Shown here piece after piece: positions 24,774 through 33,565 of a stretch of 64,000 bases of DNA. Under the pieces are notes generated by a model that worked only from the letters and a program-made list of their open reading frames with translations, searched no databases and was not told the DNA's origin. Source of the DNA: Achromobacter insuavis. Lineage in GTDB: Bacteria > Pseudomonadota > Gammaproteobacteria > Burkholderiales > Burkholderiaceae_B. Numbering within the stretch: the stretch's first letter is position 1; every line of letters begins with the position of its first letter. The position numbers and the translations under genes were made by a program. The DNA lies in contig NZ_CADIJR010000015.1 in assembly GCF_902859645.1 (NCBI RefSeq), positions 1-64,000 of the forward strand. Reading direction: 5' to 3'.

Positions 24774-25537
24774 GCAATTTCCTGGAAGCCTCCGGCTGGA
24801 CCGTCCTGCCGGCGGGCGAACACGCCATCCGCGCCATCTCGCCGATGACGCTGGGCCTGGACGGCCAGCACGCCGCGTTCTTCATCGCCTACCCGGACGA
24901 CGCCACGTTCTATCTCACCGACGCCTGTGAGACGTCGATGCATGCCTCCAGCTACGGCATCGAGCTGGCGCCCAAGCGCATCGACATCCTCAATGAAACG
25001 CCGGGCGTGAGCCTGGCGCACTTCGACAAGTCGGGCGCCATCGTCGCCACGGGCCCCAACGAGCAATTGCAGGAAGCCCTGTGGGACGCGGTCAAGCTGG
25101 CCATGGCGCTGTCGTTCCAGTGCGCCAAGTGGATGCCGCGCTTCAGCCAGCTGCGTTTTCGCGCCCAGGTGGGCCGGGCGCTGGCGGCCGGCGTCGGTCC
25201 CAACCGCATGGTCAAGGGCGCGCGCGCCAAGGGCAGCAGCGGCCACACCGCCGACTTCGCCTTCGGCGTGCGCGCCGCCGGCAGCACCGCGCTGACGTAC
25301 ATCGAACCGATCGCGCTCAAGGCCGGCAAGAAAATGGACTGGACCCAGGTCTACCAGACCCACGGCAAGATGTCGGACGTGAAAATGGCCGATGCGCGCA
25401 ACTCGCGCATGGTGATCCTGGAAGACGGCGCGTCGGCCGAGGAACTCAAGAAGGCCGTGGCCATCCTGGAACAGTCGGCCAGCGTGCTGACGCTGGCCAA
25501 GACGCGCGACTGGAAGGCCGTGTTCGCGGCCGAGTGA
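24770..25537 (+). CDS. DUF1828-domain protein
   Basis: 255 residues. The first half matches DUF1828 by its pattern (TLGLDGQHAAFFIAYPDDAT, YLTDACETSMHASSYGIELA, FDKSGAIVA then LQEALWDAVKLAMALSF); the second half resembles DUF1829 (ADFAFGVRAAGSTALTYIEP, VILEDGASAEELKKAVAILE). Such proteins occur in phage- and plasmid-linked contexts, and no biochemical role is known to me. ATG overlaps the stop of the previous gene, so translation is coupled and stoichiometry may matter. Confidence 0.75.
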   Translation: MSNFLEASGWTVLPAGEHAIRAISPMTLGLDGQHAAFFIAYPDDATFYLTDACETSMHASSYGIELAPKRIDILNETPGVSLAHFDKSGAIVATGPNEQLQEALWDAVKLAMALSFQCAKWMPRFSQLRFRAQVGRALAAGVGPNRMVKGARAKGSSGHTADFAFGVRAAGSTALTYIEPIALKAGKKMDWTQVYQTHGKMSDVKMADARNSRMVILEDGASAEELKKAVAILEQSASVLTLAKTRDWKAVFAAE

Positions 25538-25619
25538 ATACGGCCGCCGCCGGGCGGCGCATCATGGCGACCGGCGCGCCGCGGCAGGGGCGCCGTGGAA
25601 ATTCCCTCGCCGTCAGGCG

Positions 25620-25922
25620 TCAGGATGGCACGTGGGTCAGGCCGTCGACGATCTCGCGCCCGTGCAGGATGGCGGCATGCACCGCCTCGCGCGGGCTGTA
25701 GACGAAGCCGCCTTCGGCAAAGCGTGGCACGGGGTATTCGTCGCCGCCTTCCAGCACGGCGCCCGCCTGGACCACCATGATCGATGCGATGAAAACGGGG
25801 CCGCTGGGCAGCGTCTGAACCTCTTCGCCCGCGCCCCGGGACACCTTGGCCGTCAGCCGGTATCCCTTGTAGATCAAGTTGTTCTGATGCACTTCGGATG
25901 CCCTCTTTCTGCGGACCAGCAT
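25620..25922 (-). CDS. small protein of unknown function
   Basis: About 100 residues. Start at ATG 25922 (MLVRRKRAS) or ATG 25937; GTG 25892 (VHQNNLIYKGYRL) is also possible, and no strong ribosome site decides. The conserved-looking part is YKGYRLTAKVSRGAGEEVQ, then a strand/helix unit FVYSPREAVHAAILHGREIV. A compact two-layer fold is likely. No family assigned with confidence. 190 bp beyond it to the next gene contain only a palindrome. Confidence 0.6.
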   Translation of the reverse strand: MLVRRKRASEVHQNNLIYKGYRLTAKVSRGAGEEVQTLPSGPVFIASIMVVQAGAVLEGGDEYPVPRFAEGGFVYSPREAVHAAILHGREIVDGLTHVPS

Positions 25923-26063
25923 ACCCCGGCTGTTCATGACAGTTCGGATAAGTTTTGTAACCTCGGCATTCGATAGAAACATTGTTGCAATGCACGAATT
26001 GCGTCCCCGTTTCCGCCGGACGCGGGGTACAGGCCGGACAGGCAGGCGGTGCGCGGCTGACAG

Positions 26064-26094
26064 CCAGATGACACTCGATGACACTGTCATCTGG
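26064..26094. promoter_or_regulatory. 10-bp dyad with repeated GATGACA motif
   Basis: CCAGATGACA (26064-26073) pairs with TGTCATCTGG (26085-26094); inside it GATGACACTGTCATC is itself a perfect palindrome. It lies 35 bp downstream of the acyltransferase stop codon and about 140 bp upstream of the small gene at 25922. It has no T tail, so an operator is as likely as a terminator. Confidence 0.45.
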
Positions 26095-26128
26095 CCGCCG
26101 CCGCGCTGATCCGTCCCGGGGATTTCCC

Positions 26129-26779
26129 CTATGACTGTTGCGAAAGCGCACTTTCGGGCGCCTGCATGCCGGTCGCCCGCAGGTAGTCGGGCCGGGTCCA
26201 GCCCCGTCCCAGCAGGAACATGCGGGTATGCAGGTCGCCCAGCACCGGCGGCGTCACCGTGGCGCCCAGATAGGTCAGGCGCTTGCGCCGCAGGTCGACG
26301 TAGCCCAGCTCGTAGTCGCGGGCCAGCCCCAGCCACAGGCGATGGGCGCCGGCCGACTGGCGCGCGCCGCTCATGATGCACAGGCCGGCCTCCAGCCCCC
26401 AGCGATAGACCGCGGTGGCCAGCCCCATGCCCTGGTAGGGCGCGGCGTACTTCGAGTGCGGCGCGCGCACGTAGGGATCGGCGCGCCGCCCCACCTCGAT
26501 CAGCCGGTTGAACACCGTATAGCCCGCCAGCCGGCCGCGCCGCGCGTCCACCACATACACGTAATACTCGCCATCGGCTTCGCGGTAGCGAAGCACCATG
26601 CCAGGGATGTCGGTTTGAACCTCCGGCAATCCATACAAGCGGTCCGAAGGACGATTCATGCGGTCGTGGATGGCATCGAGTTCCGTCTCCACTTCATGCG
26701 GAGCATGGTTGACGTCGATGCGCAGTTCCGTCGCGATTGGCAGAGTGCGGCGGAAAGCGTGCAGGGCCAGCGTAGGCAA
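26129..26779 (-). CDS. GNAT-type N-acyltransferase-like protein (TTG start)
   Basis: 216 residues when read from TTG 26779, chosen because AGGAGG sits 5 bases upstream (26785-26790); the longer frame to 26923 has a basic, codon-atypical lead. The acetyltransferase core is visible: VLRYREADGEYYVYVVDARRGRLAG (in part), then acyl-CoA loop QGMGLATAVYRWGLEAG, and an Arg-rich C-terminal half (DLRRKRLTYLGATV). It resembles the autoinducer-synthase-like fold only loosely. Possible peptide or small-molecule acyltransferase; the substrate is unknown. Confidence 0.72.
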   Translation of the reverse strand: MPTLALHAFRRTLPIATELRIDVNHAPHEVETELDAIHDRMNRPSDRLYGLPEVQTDIPGMVLRYREADGEYYVYVVDARRGRLAGYTVFNRLIEVGRRADPYVRAPHSKYAAPYQGMGLATAVYRWGLEAGLCIMSGARQSAGAHRLWLGLARDYELGYVDLRRKRLTYLGATVTPPVLGDLHTRMFLLGRGWTRPDYLRATGMQAPESALSQQS

Positions 26780-26929
26780 GGCCACCTCCTGTGCAGGGCA
26801 AATGCCCGATGAAAAAAGCGGTGCGTGCGCCGGCCCGGCCTGCCGGCCAAGGGGCGACGCGTGATGTCGATGGGGTCGTGCGGAAACCGCCGCGGCCTCT
26901 CGTCCGCGGCAAAGCGATTTCATGACGGG

Positions 26930-27673
26930 CTAGGCCGCGGCGTGGCCGCCGCTACGGCGCCAGTCCGCGCTATCGCCGGAGGCCTCGTCGGGCATGCCGA
27001 AGAACGCCGGAAACTGGCGCGCGCCCTTGCGTGTGACCGACAGCGCGCGCGAATCCAGGTCCTTGTCGATCCAGCCGCGCGCGAGCAGCGCCTCCAGCAA
27101 CGCGGCGCCGAGCGCGCCGCCCAGATGCGAGCGGCGCTCGCTCCAGTCCAGGCACGGGCAGGCGAAGCGGCGGCGGCGCTGGCGCGCCTGCGCCACGTCG
27201 ACCCCGACCTGCGCCAGCGAGGCCTCGCCCAGCGGCGTCAGCGCGTAGTCGCGGCCATCGGCCGCCAGCCACTGGCGCGCCAGCATCGCGTCGTGGATGC
27301 GCACGGCCAGCGTGCCAGCCATGTGGTCGTAGCAGGTGCGCGCCTCGCGCAGCGCCGACGGCGTGTTGGGCTTGAACGGCGTGCGCTCGGCGCCCGCCAC
27401 CACCAGCAGCGCCTCCAGCGCGCGCGCGACTTCGGCATTGGCCAGCCGGTAATAGCGGTGCTTGCCCTGCGCCGCCTGCTCCACCAGCCCCTGCTCGCGC
27501 AGGCGCTGGAAATGGCTGCTGGCGGTGGAGGCGCCGATCTCGGCGGCCGCGGCCAGTTCGGTGGCGGTGCGGGCGCGGCCGTCCAGCAGCACGCACAGCA
27601 TGCGCGCCCGCGCCGGATCGGCGATCGCGCCGGCAACGGCCGACAGGTTGATATCGGCGAACTCGGATTCCAT
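26930..27673 (-). CDS. ArsR-family transcriptional regulator
   Basis: 247 residues from ATG 27673. Winged helix IADPARARMLCVLLDGRARTATELAAAAEIGASTAS (family signature in two parts), QRLREQGLVEQAAQGKHRYYRL. A C-terminal half follows that is longer than in plain ArsR proteins and ends with a Trp/Arg-rich tail; a Cys pair (CPCLDWSERRSH) could bind metal or sense redox. Divergent from the MFS gene with a 91-bp gap, a standard regulator-transporter pair. Confidence 0.88.
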   Translation of the reverse strand: MESEFADINLSAVAGAIADPARARMLCVLLDGRARTATELAAAAEIGASTASSHFQRLREQGLVEQAAQGKHRYYRLANAEVARALEALLVVAGAERTPFKPNTPSALREARTCYDHMAGTLAVRIHDAMLARQWLAADGRDYALTPLGEASLAQVGVDVAQARQRRRRFACPCLDWSERRSHLGGALGAALLEALLARGWIDKDLDSRALSVTRKGARQFPAFFGMPDEASGDSADWRRSGGHAAA

Positions 27674-27764
27674 GATTCGGTCCCGGCCAAAGTGTTGTCT
27701 ACAGGGCCAAGCATACTGCGAGTCATCCCAACAAAACAGCCGGCGCCATCGCCAGCCGCTTGCC

Positions 27765-29027
27765 ATGCACACCCCACTGCGTTTTTTCGGCCGGAAAGTC
27801 CTTTACGCCACCTTCGTGCTGGCCATCTTCGGCTGGGGCGTCGGCTTCTATGGCCCGCCCGTGTTCCTGCACGCGGTGGTGCAGCGCACCGGCTGGAGCG
27901 TGGCGCTGGTGTCGGCCGCGGTCACCCTGCACTTCCTGTGCGGCACGCTGATCGTGGCCAACCTGCCGCGCCTGTACCGGCGCTGGGGCGTGCCGGCGGT
28001 CACCCTGGCCGGCGCCATCGCGCTGGCGCTGGGCGTGTCGGGATGGGCCCGCGCGGCCGCGCCATGGCAGCTGTACGCGGCCGCGCTGTTCTCCGGCATG
28101 GGCTGGGTCACGCTGGGCGCGGCGGCGGTCAACGCGCTGATCTCGCCCTGGTTCGTCAAGCGCCGGCCGGCCGCGCTGGGCATGGCCTACAACGGCGCCA
28201 GCATCGGCGGCGTGGTGTTCTCGCCGCTGTGGGTGTTCCTGATCGCGGGCTACGGCTTCGCGCAGGCGGCCTGGTGGGTCGGCGCGGCGATGGTGCTGGT
28301 GATCGCGGTGCTGGCGCGCAAGGTGTTCGCCGTCACGCCGCAACAGCTCGGCCAGCATCCCGACGGCGTGCCGCCGGACGCGCCGGCGCAGGCCGCCGCC
28401 GCCGCGCTGGCGCGCGTGCCGCGCCTGTGGCGCGACCGCGCCTTCCTGTCGCTGGGCGCCGGCATGGCGCTGGGGCTGTTCGCGCAGATCGGCCTGATCG
28501 CGCACCTGCTGTCGCTGCTGGCGCCGCTATTGGGCGCGCAGACCGCCGGCATCGCGATGGGCCTGGCCACCGCCAGCGCCATCGCCGGCCGCAGCCTGGT
28601 GGGCTGGCTGATGCCGGCCTCGGCCGACCGCCGCCTGATCGCCTGCCTGTCCTATGGCGCGCAGATCGCCGGCTCGCTGGTGCTGATGCTGGCGGTGGAC
28701 CATGCCTGGGCGGTGTGGGCGGGCGTGCTGCTGTTCGGCGCCGGCATCGGCAACGCCACCTCGCTGCCGCCCTTGATCGCGCAGGCCGAATTCGCGCGCG
28801 AGGACGCGGCGCGGGTGGTGCCGCTGATCGTGGCCATGTCGCAGGGCGCCTATGCCTTCGCGCCCGCCGTGTTCGGCGTGCTGCGCACGCTGTCCGGCCA
28901 GGAGCAGCATCCGCTGTTCTGGTTCCTCGCGGTGGCGGCGGCGCTGCAGGCGGCGGCCATCGCCTGCCTGGCGTGGGGCCGCGGCGCCGCGCGCCAGCGG
29001 CGCCTGCAGGCGGCTAGCGCGGCCTGA
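27765..29027 (+). CDS. MFS transporter
   Basis: 420 residues, 12 membrane helices. First helix begins ATFVLAIFGWGVGFYGPPVFL; a basic cytosolic loop after helix 2 (LPRLYRRWG) and a central loop near 190-215 separate two six-helix halves. The second half repeats motif-like RSLVGWLMP with DRR. The substrate is unclear; the neighbouring ArsR-type regulator suggests control by a small ligand or metal. Start ATG 27765. Confidence 0.93.
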   Translation: MHTPLRFFGRKVLYATFVLAIFGWGVGFYGPPVFLHAVVQRTGWSVALVSAAVTLHFLCGTLIVANLPRLYRRWGVPAVTLAGAIALALGVSGWARAAAPWQLYAAALFSGMGWVTLGAAAVNALISPWFVKRRPAALGMAYNGASIGGVVFSPLWVFLIAGYGFAQAAWWVGAAMVLVIAVLARKVFAVTPQQLGQHPDGVPPDAPAQAAAAALARVPRLWRDRAFLSLGAGMALGLFAQIGLIAHLLSLLAPLLGAQTAGIAMGLATASAIAGRSLVGWLMPASADRRLIACLSYGAQIAGSLVLMLAVDHAWAVWAGVLLFGAGIGNATSLPPLIAQAEFAREDAARVVPLIVAMSQGAYAFAPAVFGVLRTLSGQEQHPLFWFLAVAAALQAAAIACLAWGRGAARQRRLQAASAA

Positions 29028-29129
29028 TCGGGCCGCCTGCAGGCCTCGATCGGTGTCGGTCAACCCGTGTGATTCCAGCCGTGGCGTGCAACCGCCATGC
29101 TTCATCCGCCGCGATGCAGCGCCCGCCGG

Positions 29130-29762
29130 TCACGCCAGCCCGCCGCGACGCGCCACCAGTCCGGCCATCACGGCGTCGCCCTGTTCATCGGCCAGCCCCG
29201 CCGCCACGCCCTGGCGGTCGGCCACGGTGCGGTTCTGGCTGACCTTCCATTTGCCTTCGATGCGCGTGATCGCGATTTCGACGCCGACGATGGCGCGCAT
29301 CTGCGCCGCGATGAAATCCTCGGGCGCATCCTCGACGCGCCAGGGCTGCACCCGCGCCTTTTCCTGCGCTTCGGTCAGCGCGCCGATCTGCGCGCGCACC
29401 CAGACGGGATCGTCGTGCACCGTCGGCGTGCCCCACACATGCACGGCGACGAAATTCCAGGTCGGCACGACCTTGTGCGTCTCGGCCTTGGTGGCGTACC
29501 AGGACGGCGTGATGTAGGCCTGCGCGCCATGGAACACCAGCAGGCAGTCGCCGCCGGCGGCCAGTTCCTTCCATTGCGGATTGGCGCGCGCCATGTGCAG
29601 CCGCAGCACCCCGTGCGGCCCTTCCGGATACAGCAGACAGGGAATGTGGTTGGCCATCAGCCCGCCCTCCCCGCTGGTCATCAGCACCCCCAGGGGATGC
29701 GCGCGGATGAAATCGTGCTGGACCTCGAGGGAATCTTCACGGAAGGCGGACGGCAGGTACAT
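29130..29762 (-). CDS. PaiB-type FMN-binding negative transcriptional regulator
   Basis: 210 residues; MYLPSAFREDSLEVQHDFIRAHPLGVL (shown in part), GGLMANHIPCLLYPEGPHGVL, HMARANPQWKEL and YITPSWYATKAETHKVVPTWN. This pattern is diagnostic of the PaiB/split-barrel flavin fold. The C-terminus ends WKVSQNRTVADRQGV. Originally known from B. subtilis control of sporulation and degradative enzymes; in Proteobacteria the role is unclear. Start ATG 29762 has no strong ribosome site. Single gene. Confidence 0.9.
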   Translation of the reverse strand: MYLPSAFREDSLEVQHDFIRAHPLGVLMTSGEGGLMANHIPCLLYPEGPHGVLRLHMARANPQWKELAAGGDCLLVFHGAQAYITPSWYATKAETHKVVPTWNFVAVHVWGTPTVHDDPVWVRAQIGALTEAQEKARVQPWRVEDAPEDFIAAQMRAIVGVEIAITRIEGKWKVSQNRTVADRQGVAAGLADEQGDAVMAGLVARRGGLA

Positions 29763-29940
29763 GGCGGAATAGGCGCGGGAAAGGGAAACACACACCATAG
29801 CGCCGCGCTGGCTCCATTGCCAGAGCCATATAACCCTCAATTCATGGAGCCACAATGCGCGTGGCTCCCCGGCGACGGCGCCGCCGGCAGCCGATCACAT
29901 CAACGGATCGCACCCGCGCATCCCGCCACCGCCCGCCGGA

Positions 29941-30426
29941 TCACGCCAGCGCTTTCACCAGCAGCACCGTCGTGAAACCGCTGTCCCATTCCTCGTCGGG
30001 ATAGGTGTCGACCTCGGCATAGCCATGCTTGGCGTAGAACGCGCGGCTCTGCGTATTGAAGGTGTCGGTCTCCAGCCGCGCCTCGCCGAAGCCGGCGGCG
30101 CGCATGCCATCCTCGGCCAGCGCCAGCAGCGCCGCGCCGACCCCGCGCCGCTGCTGCGCCGGATGCACGTGCAGGGCCCAGATGAAGTTCTTCTCCCAGT
30201 CCACCATGCCCGCCACGCGGCCGCCGGCCTCGCACACCTGGAAGCGCGCGCCGCGCTCGGCGACGTATTGCGGGATCTTGCCGCTATCCAGGAAGTGCTG
30301 GTACTTCTGCGGCGTCATCTGCGGCCGCCAGGTGCCTTCATAGGTTTGCGTCAATATGTCCTCCAGCGCCGCCACATCGTCGGGGCGCGCCGGTCGGATC
30401 GTCAGGGAAGTCCGGGTTTGCGTCAT
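29941..30426 (-). CDS. GNAT N-acetyltransferase
   Basis: 161 residues. IRPARPDDVAALEDILTQTYEG at the N-terminus, the pyrophosphate-binding loop of motif A (HVHPAQQRRGVGAALLALAE) and a motif B (NTQSRAFYAKHGYAEVDTY). A standard acetyl-CoA-dependent acetyltransferase. Acceptor not predictable. Close to an unknown gene upstream on the same strand (30 bp). Confidence 0.92.
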   Translation of the reverse strand: MTQTRTSLTIRPARPDDVAALEDILTQTYEGTWRPQMTPQKYQHFLDSGKIPQYVAERGARFQVCEAGGRVAGMVDWEKNFIWALHVHPAQQRRGVGAALLALAEDGMRAAGFGEARLETDTFNTQSRAFYAKHGYAEVDTYPDEEWDSGFTTVLLVKALA

Positions 30427-30456
30427 GCGCGGCAGTGTAGCAACCGCGCGCGCGCC

Positions 30457-30651
30457 CTATCGTCGGACGCGTTCGTAGGCCTGGTTCATGCGCTCGCGCG
30501 CGGCCGTTTCATGCGCATAGGCGCGGTCGTAAGTGGCCAGGCAGGCCGCCGTCGGATCGGGCCATTTGATCGCGGCGACGGCCGCGGTCAATTCGTCGCG
30601 CGCGCGCTGCCATTCCTTGACGGCGGCGTACCATTCCTTGGTCGTGTCCAT
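30457..30651 (-). CDS. 64-residue helical protein, unknown
   Basis: ATG 30651 with GGGAGGGA upstream. Nearly all-helical, charged, Trp/Tyr-containing (KEWYAAVKEWQRARDELTAAV, YDRAYAHETAARERMNQAYERV). It may be a small regulator or subunit. It precedes the GNAT gene by 30 bp, so both may be one operon. Confidence 0.7.
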   Translation of the reverse strand: MDTTKEWYAAVKEWQRARDELTAAVAAIKWPDPTAACLATYDRAYAHETAARERMNQAYERVRR

Positions 30652-31175
30652 AGTTCCCTCCCTATGTGCACGGCCCCATCGTAGTCCCGCCCGCGCCGGC
30701 CGCGACTACTGCTTTCAGCGACGCAAATGGATGAGTCCGACCCCGCGCCGGATGGCGACTTTGCGCCGCATCGAGCGCGCTGTTCGCCCGCCAGGCCAGG
30801 GCGCCGCGCGGCCAAGGTAAAATGATCGGATGCAACCGGGACCAGCATCGCGGCAGGCGCCGCGGCGGTCCCTTGCATGGATGCCGCGGACGCGGCTTCC
30901 CGCCAGCGCCGCCATGACGCCGCGGCCCGCACGGGCCATTCACGCAATGCGCTCATGCGGCGAAATCCAGACACAACGCCTCCAGAAATGAACGCTGCGC
31001 CGCCGCGGTGGTCGTAGGGTAGCCGGCCCGCCGCGCCATCGCCCGCCGCACCGCACCCGCGGCGCCGCGCCCTCCGCTTTCCTCATATCACGATGTGATG
31101 AATATTGACGTCAACCCTCACTTACTCACGGCCACGGCAAATGCTACTGTTCCGCCTGTGCAAGGAGTACAAGCA
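30652..31175. other. non-coding stretch
   Basis: No convincing gene. The best signal is a TAAAAT -10-like box at 30818-30823 followed by short weak ORFs. Candidate promoter bases for the 31176 gene are TTACTC, a 17-bp gap, and TACTGT around 31120-31152. Confidence 0.5.
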
Positions 31176-31343
31176 ATGGATCAGAAAACGAAACCCTGGG
31201 CCTTTCCCAAACCCCATCCGGAAAACACCCCGCGGGGCGAACGAAACAAACAGGAGTTCGACACGCCGCCGGTGAGCGAAACGCCCGCGGCCAAGCCGCG
31301 CGGCAAGAAAAGCGCCACCACGGCCGCCGCCGCCAAATCATGA
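31176..31343 (+). CDS. 55-residue hydrophilic protein, unknown
   Basis: ATG 31176 with AAGGAG ten bases upstream, better than the longer frame from 31095, which starts inside the upstream promoter-like region. Sequence: KTKPWAFPKPHPENTPRGER then a Pro/Lys tail KPRGKKSATTAAAA. Disordered, probably nucleic-acid- or protein-binding. Function unknown. Confidence 0.65.
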   Translation: MDQKTKPWAFPKPHPENTPRGERNKQEFDTPPVSETPAAKPRGKKSATTAAAAKS

Positions 31344-31474
31344 CGCGTCATTGACGGCCGTCCACCCATGCGCCCGCCCGCCACCGCGCCGATCCCCGCC
31401 GCCTTCGCGCGGCCGGTGCGCGGCCCGCGAGGCCTGAATCCGCCGCGCGCCCCGGGACGCCGGCCGCATCAATC

Positions 31475-33094
31475 ATGAACGCGTTCATGAATCCGGCGCT
31501 GCGGGGCGCCGGCCGGATCACCGGCGTGTTCTTCCACCCGGCCGGCGACATCGTCGCCGTGGCCTCCGCCTTTCCCCTCCTGATCAATCCGCCTGCGCGC
31601 GCCGCCTATGGCGGCGCCGCGCTGCGCTACCGCGTCGGCCTCTACCGCCGCGGCGATCCCGTGCCGTTCGCGGCCTGCGACGCGCCGCGCCTGCCCATCA
31701 ACGACGTCGCCTTCCATCCGGACCAGCCCGTCATCGCCATCGGCGCGGGCAGCTACGACGGCGGCTATCTGTTCGAGGGCGAACTGATCGCCTGGAATTG
31801 GCAAAGCGGCGCCAGCCGCCGCCCCTTCCTCAACGTGCCCGAAGTGGTGCGTTGCCGCTACCTCGACGACGGCCGCATCCAAGCCTGGGTGCGCCCCTGG
31901 GATGAATCGTGGGACGAGCAGGACGGCGACGTCCCGCCCGCTTTCGAAACGCTGCTGCCGGTATGGGCCGAGGCCGACGCCGCGCCCGTCACGCCGGACC
32001 TGGACCCCGCCGCCGCCGTCCTCGACCCGGCCATGCCACGCGATGACGGCGACCCGGCCTCGCGCCTGGCGCAATGGCTGGGCCTGCCCGACCTGGGCCT
32101 GCGCGGCGCCATCTGGGACCTGGCGTGGCTCGACGCCGACACGCTCGCCGCGGTCCACGACGGCTGCCTGCTCGAGCGCTACCGCGCCGACGGCGCGTTG
32201 CTCGCGCGTCACGACGGCGGCGGCCGCGGCGCCGAGATCCTGCGCACCACGCCGCTCGTCGTGCACGCGATCGCCCCGCCCGATCCCGCCGACCGCTTCC
32301 GCCGCGACTCGCGCTTGTACGCGCTGCGCGACGGCGAGCTGACGACGCTGCGCGACGAGGATGGCCAATACACCTTCTGCGCCAGCGCCGACGGCCGCCT
32401 GCTCGGCCGCCGCGACCGCATCGATGCGCGCCGCCGCGGCGCCGGCGACGTCCTGCTCGATGCCACGCTGACCGACGCACGGCGTCTCGATCTCGGCCAC
32501 TACGACTGCTTCAACCACTACATCGGCATCAACGGCGCGCCCGATCTGTTCACGGTGCAGGGCACGCCGCCCGATTCGCACGAAGGCAAGCACCTGTGCC
32601 GGGTCCACGCCGATGGTCGCCTCGAACGCCTGTGGCCATTGCTCAAGCCGGACGGCACGCCCGCCAGCCACGCCATGGAATGCCGCGGCGCCTACGTCGA
32701 TGACGCGCTCGGCGCCGGCCTGGTGATCGCCGGCAAGCACTACTCGCCCACGGTCGGCAACGCCTATCGCGGCTTCATCTACCGCAAGTCGCTGGCGCGC
32801 GGCCAGGAACGCTGGCGCCATGCCACCCCGGCCTCGGCCAGCGCCATCGTCGTGGCCGACGGCCTGGTGCTGGCGGCCTTCCTCGACGGCACCCTGATGC
32901 TGATCGACGCGGACAGCGGCGACCTGCTGCTGGCGTCCCGGGTCCGCATCGGCGGCATCGCCACCGTGCTCTACGCCCTCGCCGCGCACGGCGGCAGACT
33001 GGCCGTCGGCGCCATCGACGGCCGCATCGCGCTCGTCGACCTGGCCGCGCTGGCCGCCCTGCGCCCGACCCGCGGCGGCATCGATCTGGCATGA
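31475..33094 (+). CDS. beta-propeller (WD40/quinoprotein-like) cytosolic protein
   Basis: 539 residues without signal peptide. Repeated short beta blades with GxDG/GxxxxLD and alternating hydrophobic strands: GRITGVFFHPAGDIVAVAS, NDVAFHPDQPVIAIGAGSYD, IWDLAWLDADTLAAVHDGCL, and at the end LVLAAFLDGTLMLIDADSGD plus LAVGAIDGRIALVDLAALA. These suggest a seven-blade propeller. No catalytic residues and no family recognised; such proteins usually scaffold interactions. It ends 54 bp before the CsaA-like gene. ATG 31475 lacks a clear ribosome site (ATG 31487 is the alternative). Confidence 0.75.
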   Translation: MNAFMNPALRGAGRITGVFFHPAGDIVAVASAFPLLINPPARAAYGGAALRYRVGLYRRGDPVPFAACDAPRLPINDVAFHPDQPVIAIGAGSYDGGYLFEGELIAWNWQSGASRRPFLNVPEVVRCRYLDDGRIQAWVRPWDESWDEQDGDVPPAFETLLPVWAEADAAPVTPDLDPAAAVLDPAMPRDDGDPASRLAQWLGLPDLGLRGAIWDLAWLDADTLAAVHDGCLLERYRADGALLARHDGGGRGAEILRTTPLVVHAIAPPDPADRFRRDSRLYALRDGELTTLRDEDGQYTFCASADGRLLGRRDRIDARRRGAGDVLLDATLTDARRLDLGHYDCFNHYIGINGAPDLFTVQGTPPDSHEGKHLCRVHADGRLERLWPLLKPDGTPASHAMECRGAYVDDALGAGLVIAGKHYSPTVGNAYRGFIYRKSLARGQERWRHATPASASAIVVADGLVLAAFLDGTLMLIDADSGDLLLASRVRIGGIATVLYALAAHGGRLAVGAIDGRIALVDLAALAALRPTRGGIDLA

Positions 33095-33148
33095 TGGGGC
33101 CATCGCGGGCATCGCCGCCCGCCCCCCTTGAACCGATCGCCCACGCCC

Positions 33149-33520
33149 ATGCACTACACCCAGGACCCCGCCACCCCGCCCGCCCCCACCGTCAGCTTCG
33201 ACGACTTCATGAAGGTCGACATCCGCGTCGGCACCATCATCGCCGCCGATCCCTTTCCCGAGGCGCGCAAGCCGGCCTACAAGCTGACCATTGATTTCGG
33301 CGCCGGCGTCGGCGTCAAGAAAAGCTCGGCGCAGATCACCGGCCGCTACACGCTCGAGCAACTGCCGGGCAAGCGCGTGCTCGGCATCGTCAACTTCCCG
33401 CCGCGCCAGGTCGGCCCGGTGCGCTCGGAAGTGCTGGTGCTGGGGCTGGCCGACGCCGCCGACCAGACCGTGCTGGTCACGCCCGAGCTGGACGTGCCCA
33501 ACGGCGCCCGGCTGACCTGA
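33149..33520 (+). CDS. CsaA/YgjH-like tRNA-binding protein (OB fold)
   Basis: 123 residues. VSFDDFMKVDIRVGTIIAAD, the signature of EMAP/tRNA-binding domains, then FPEARKPAYKLTIDFGAGVGVKKSSAQI (in parts), a KRVLGIVNFPPRQVGPVRSEVLVLG core and VLVTPELDVPNGARL. CsaA homologues bind tRNA and have chaperone-like activity. Start ATG 33149, with TTG 33128 as a weaker alternative. Encoded just after the propeller gene. Confidence 0.93.
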   Translation: MHYTQDPATPPAPTVSFDDFMKVDIRVGTIIAADPFPEARKPAYKLTIDFGAGVGVKKSSAQITGRYTLEQLPGKRVLGIVNFPPRQVGPVRSEVLVLGLADAADQTVLVTPELDVPNGARLT

Positions 33521-33565
33521 ACCTGAAAATTTCGCCCCGGCGCCCCGCGCCCTTTGCTACACTGC

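Noticed and set aside
30818-30990. Possible leaderless ORFs after the TAAAAT box
   Set aside because: Both frames (starting 30823 and 30831) have mixed third positions and no recognisable product.
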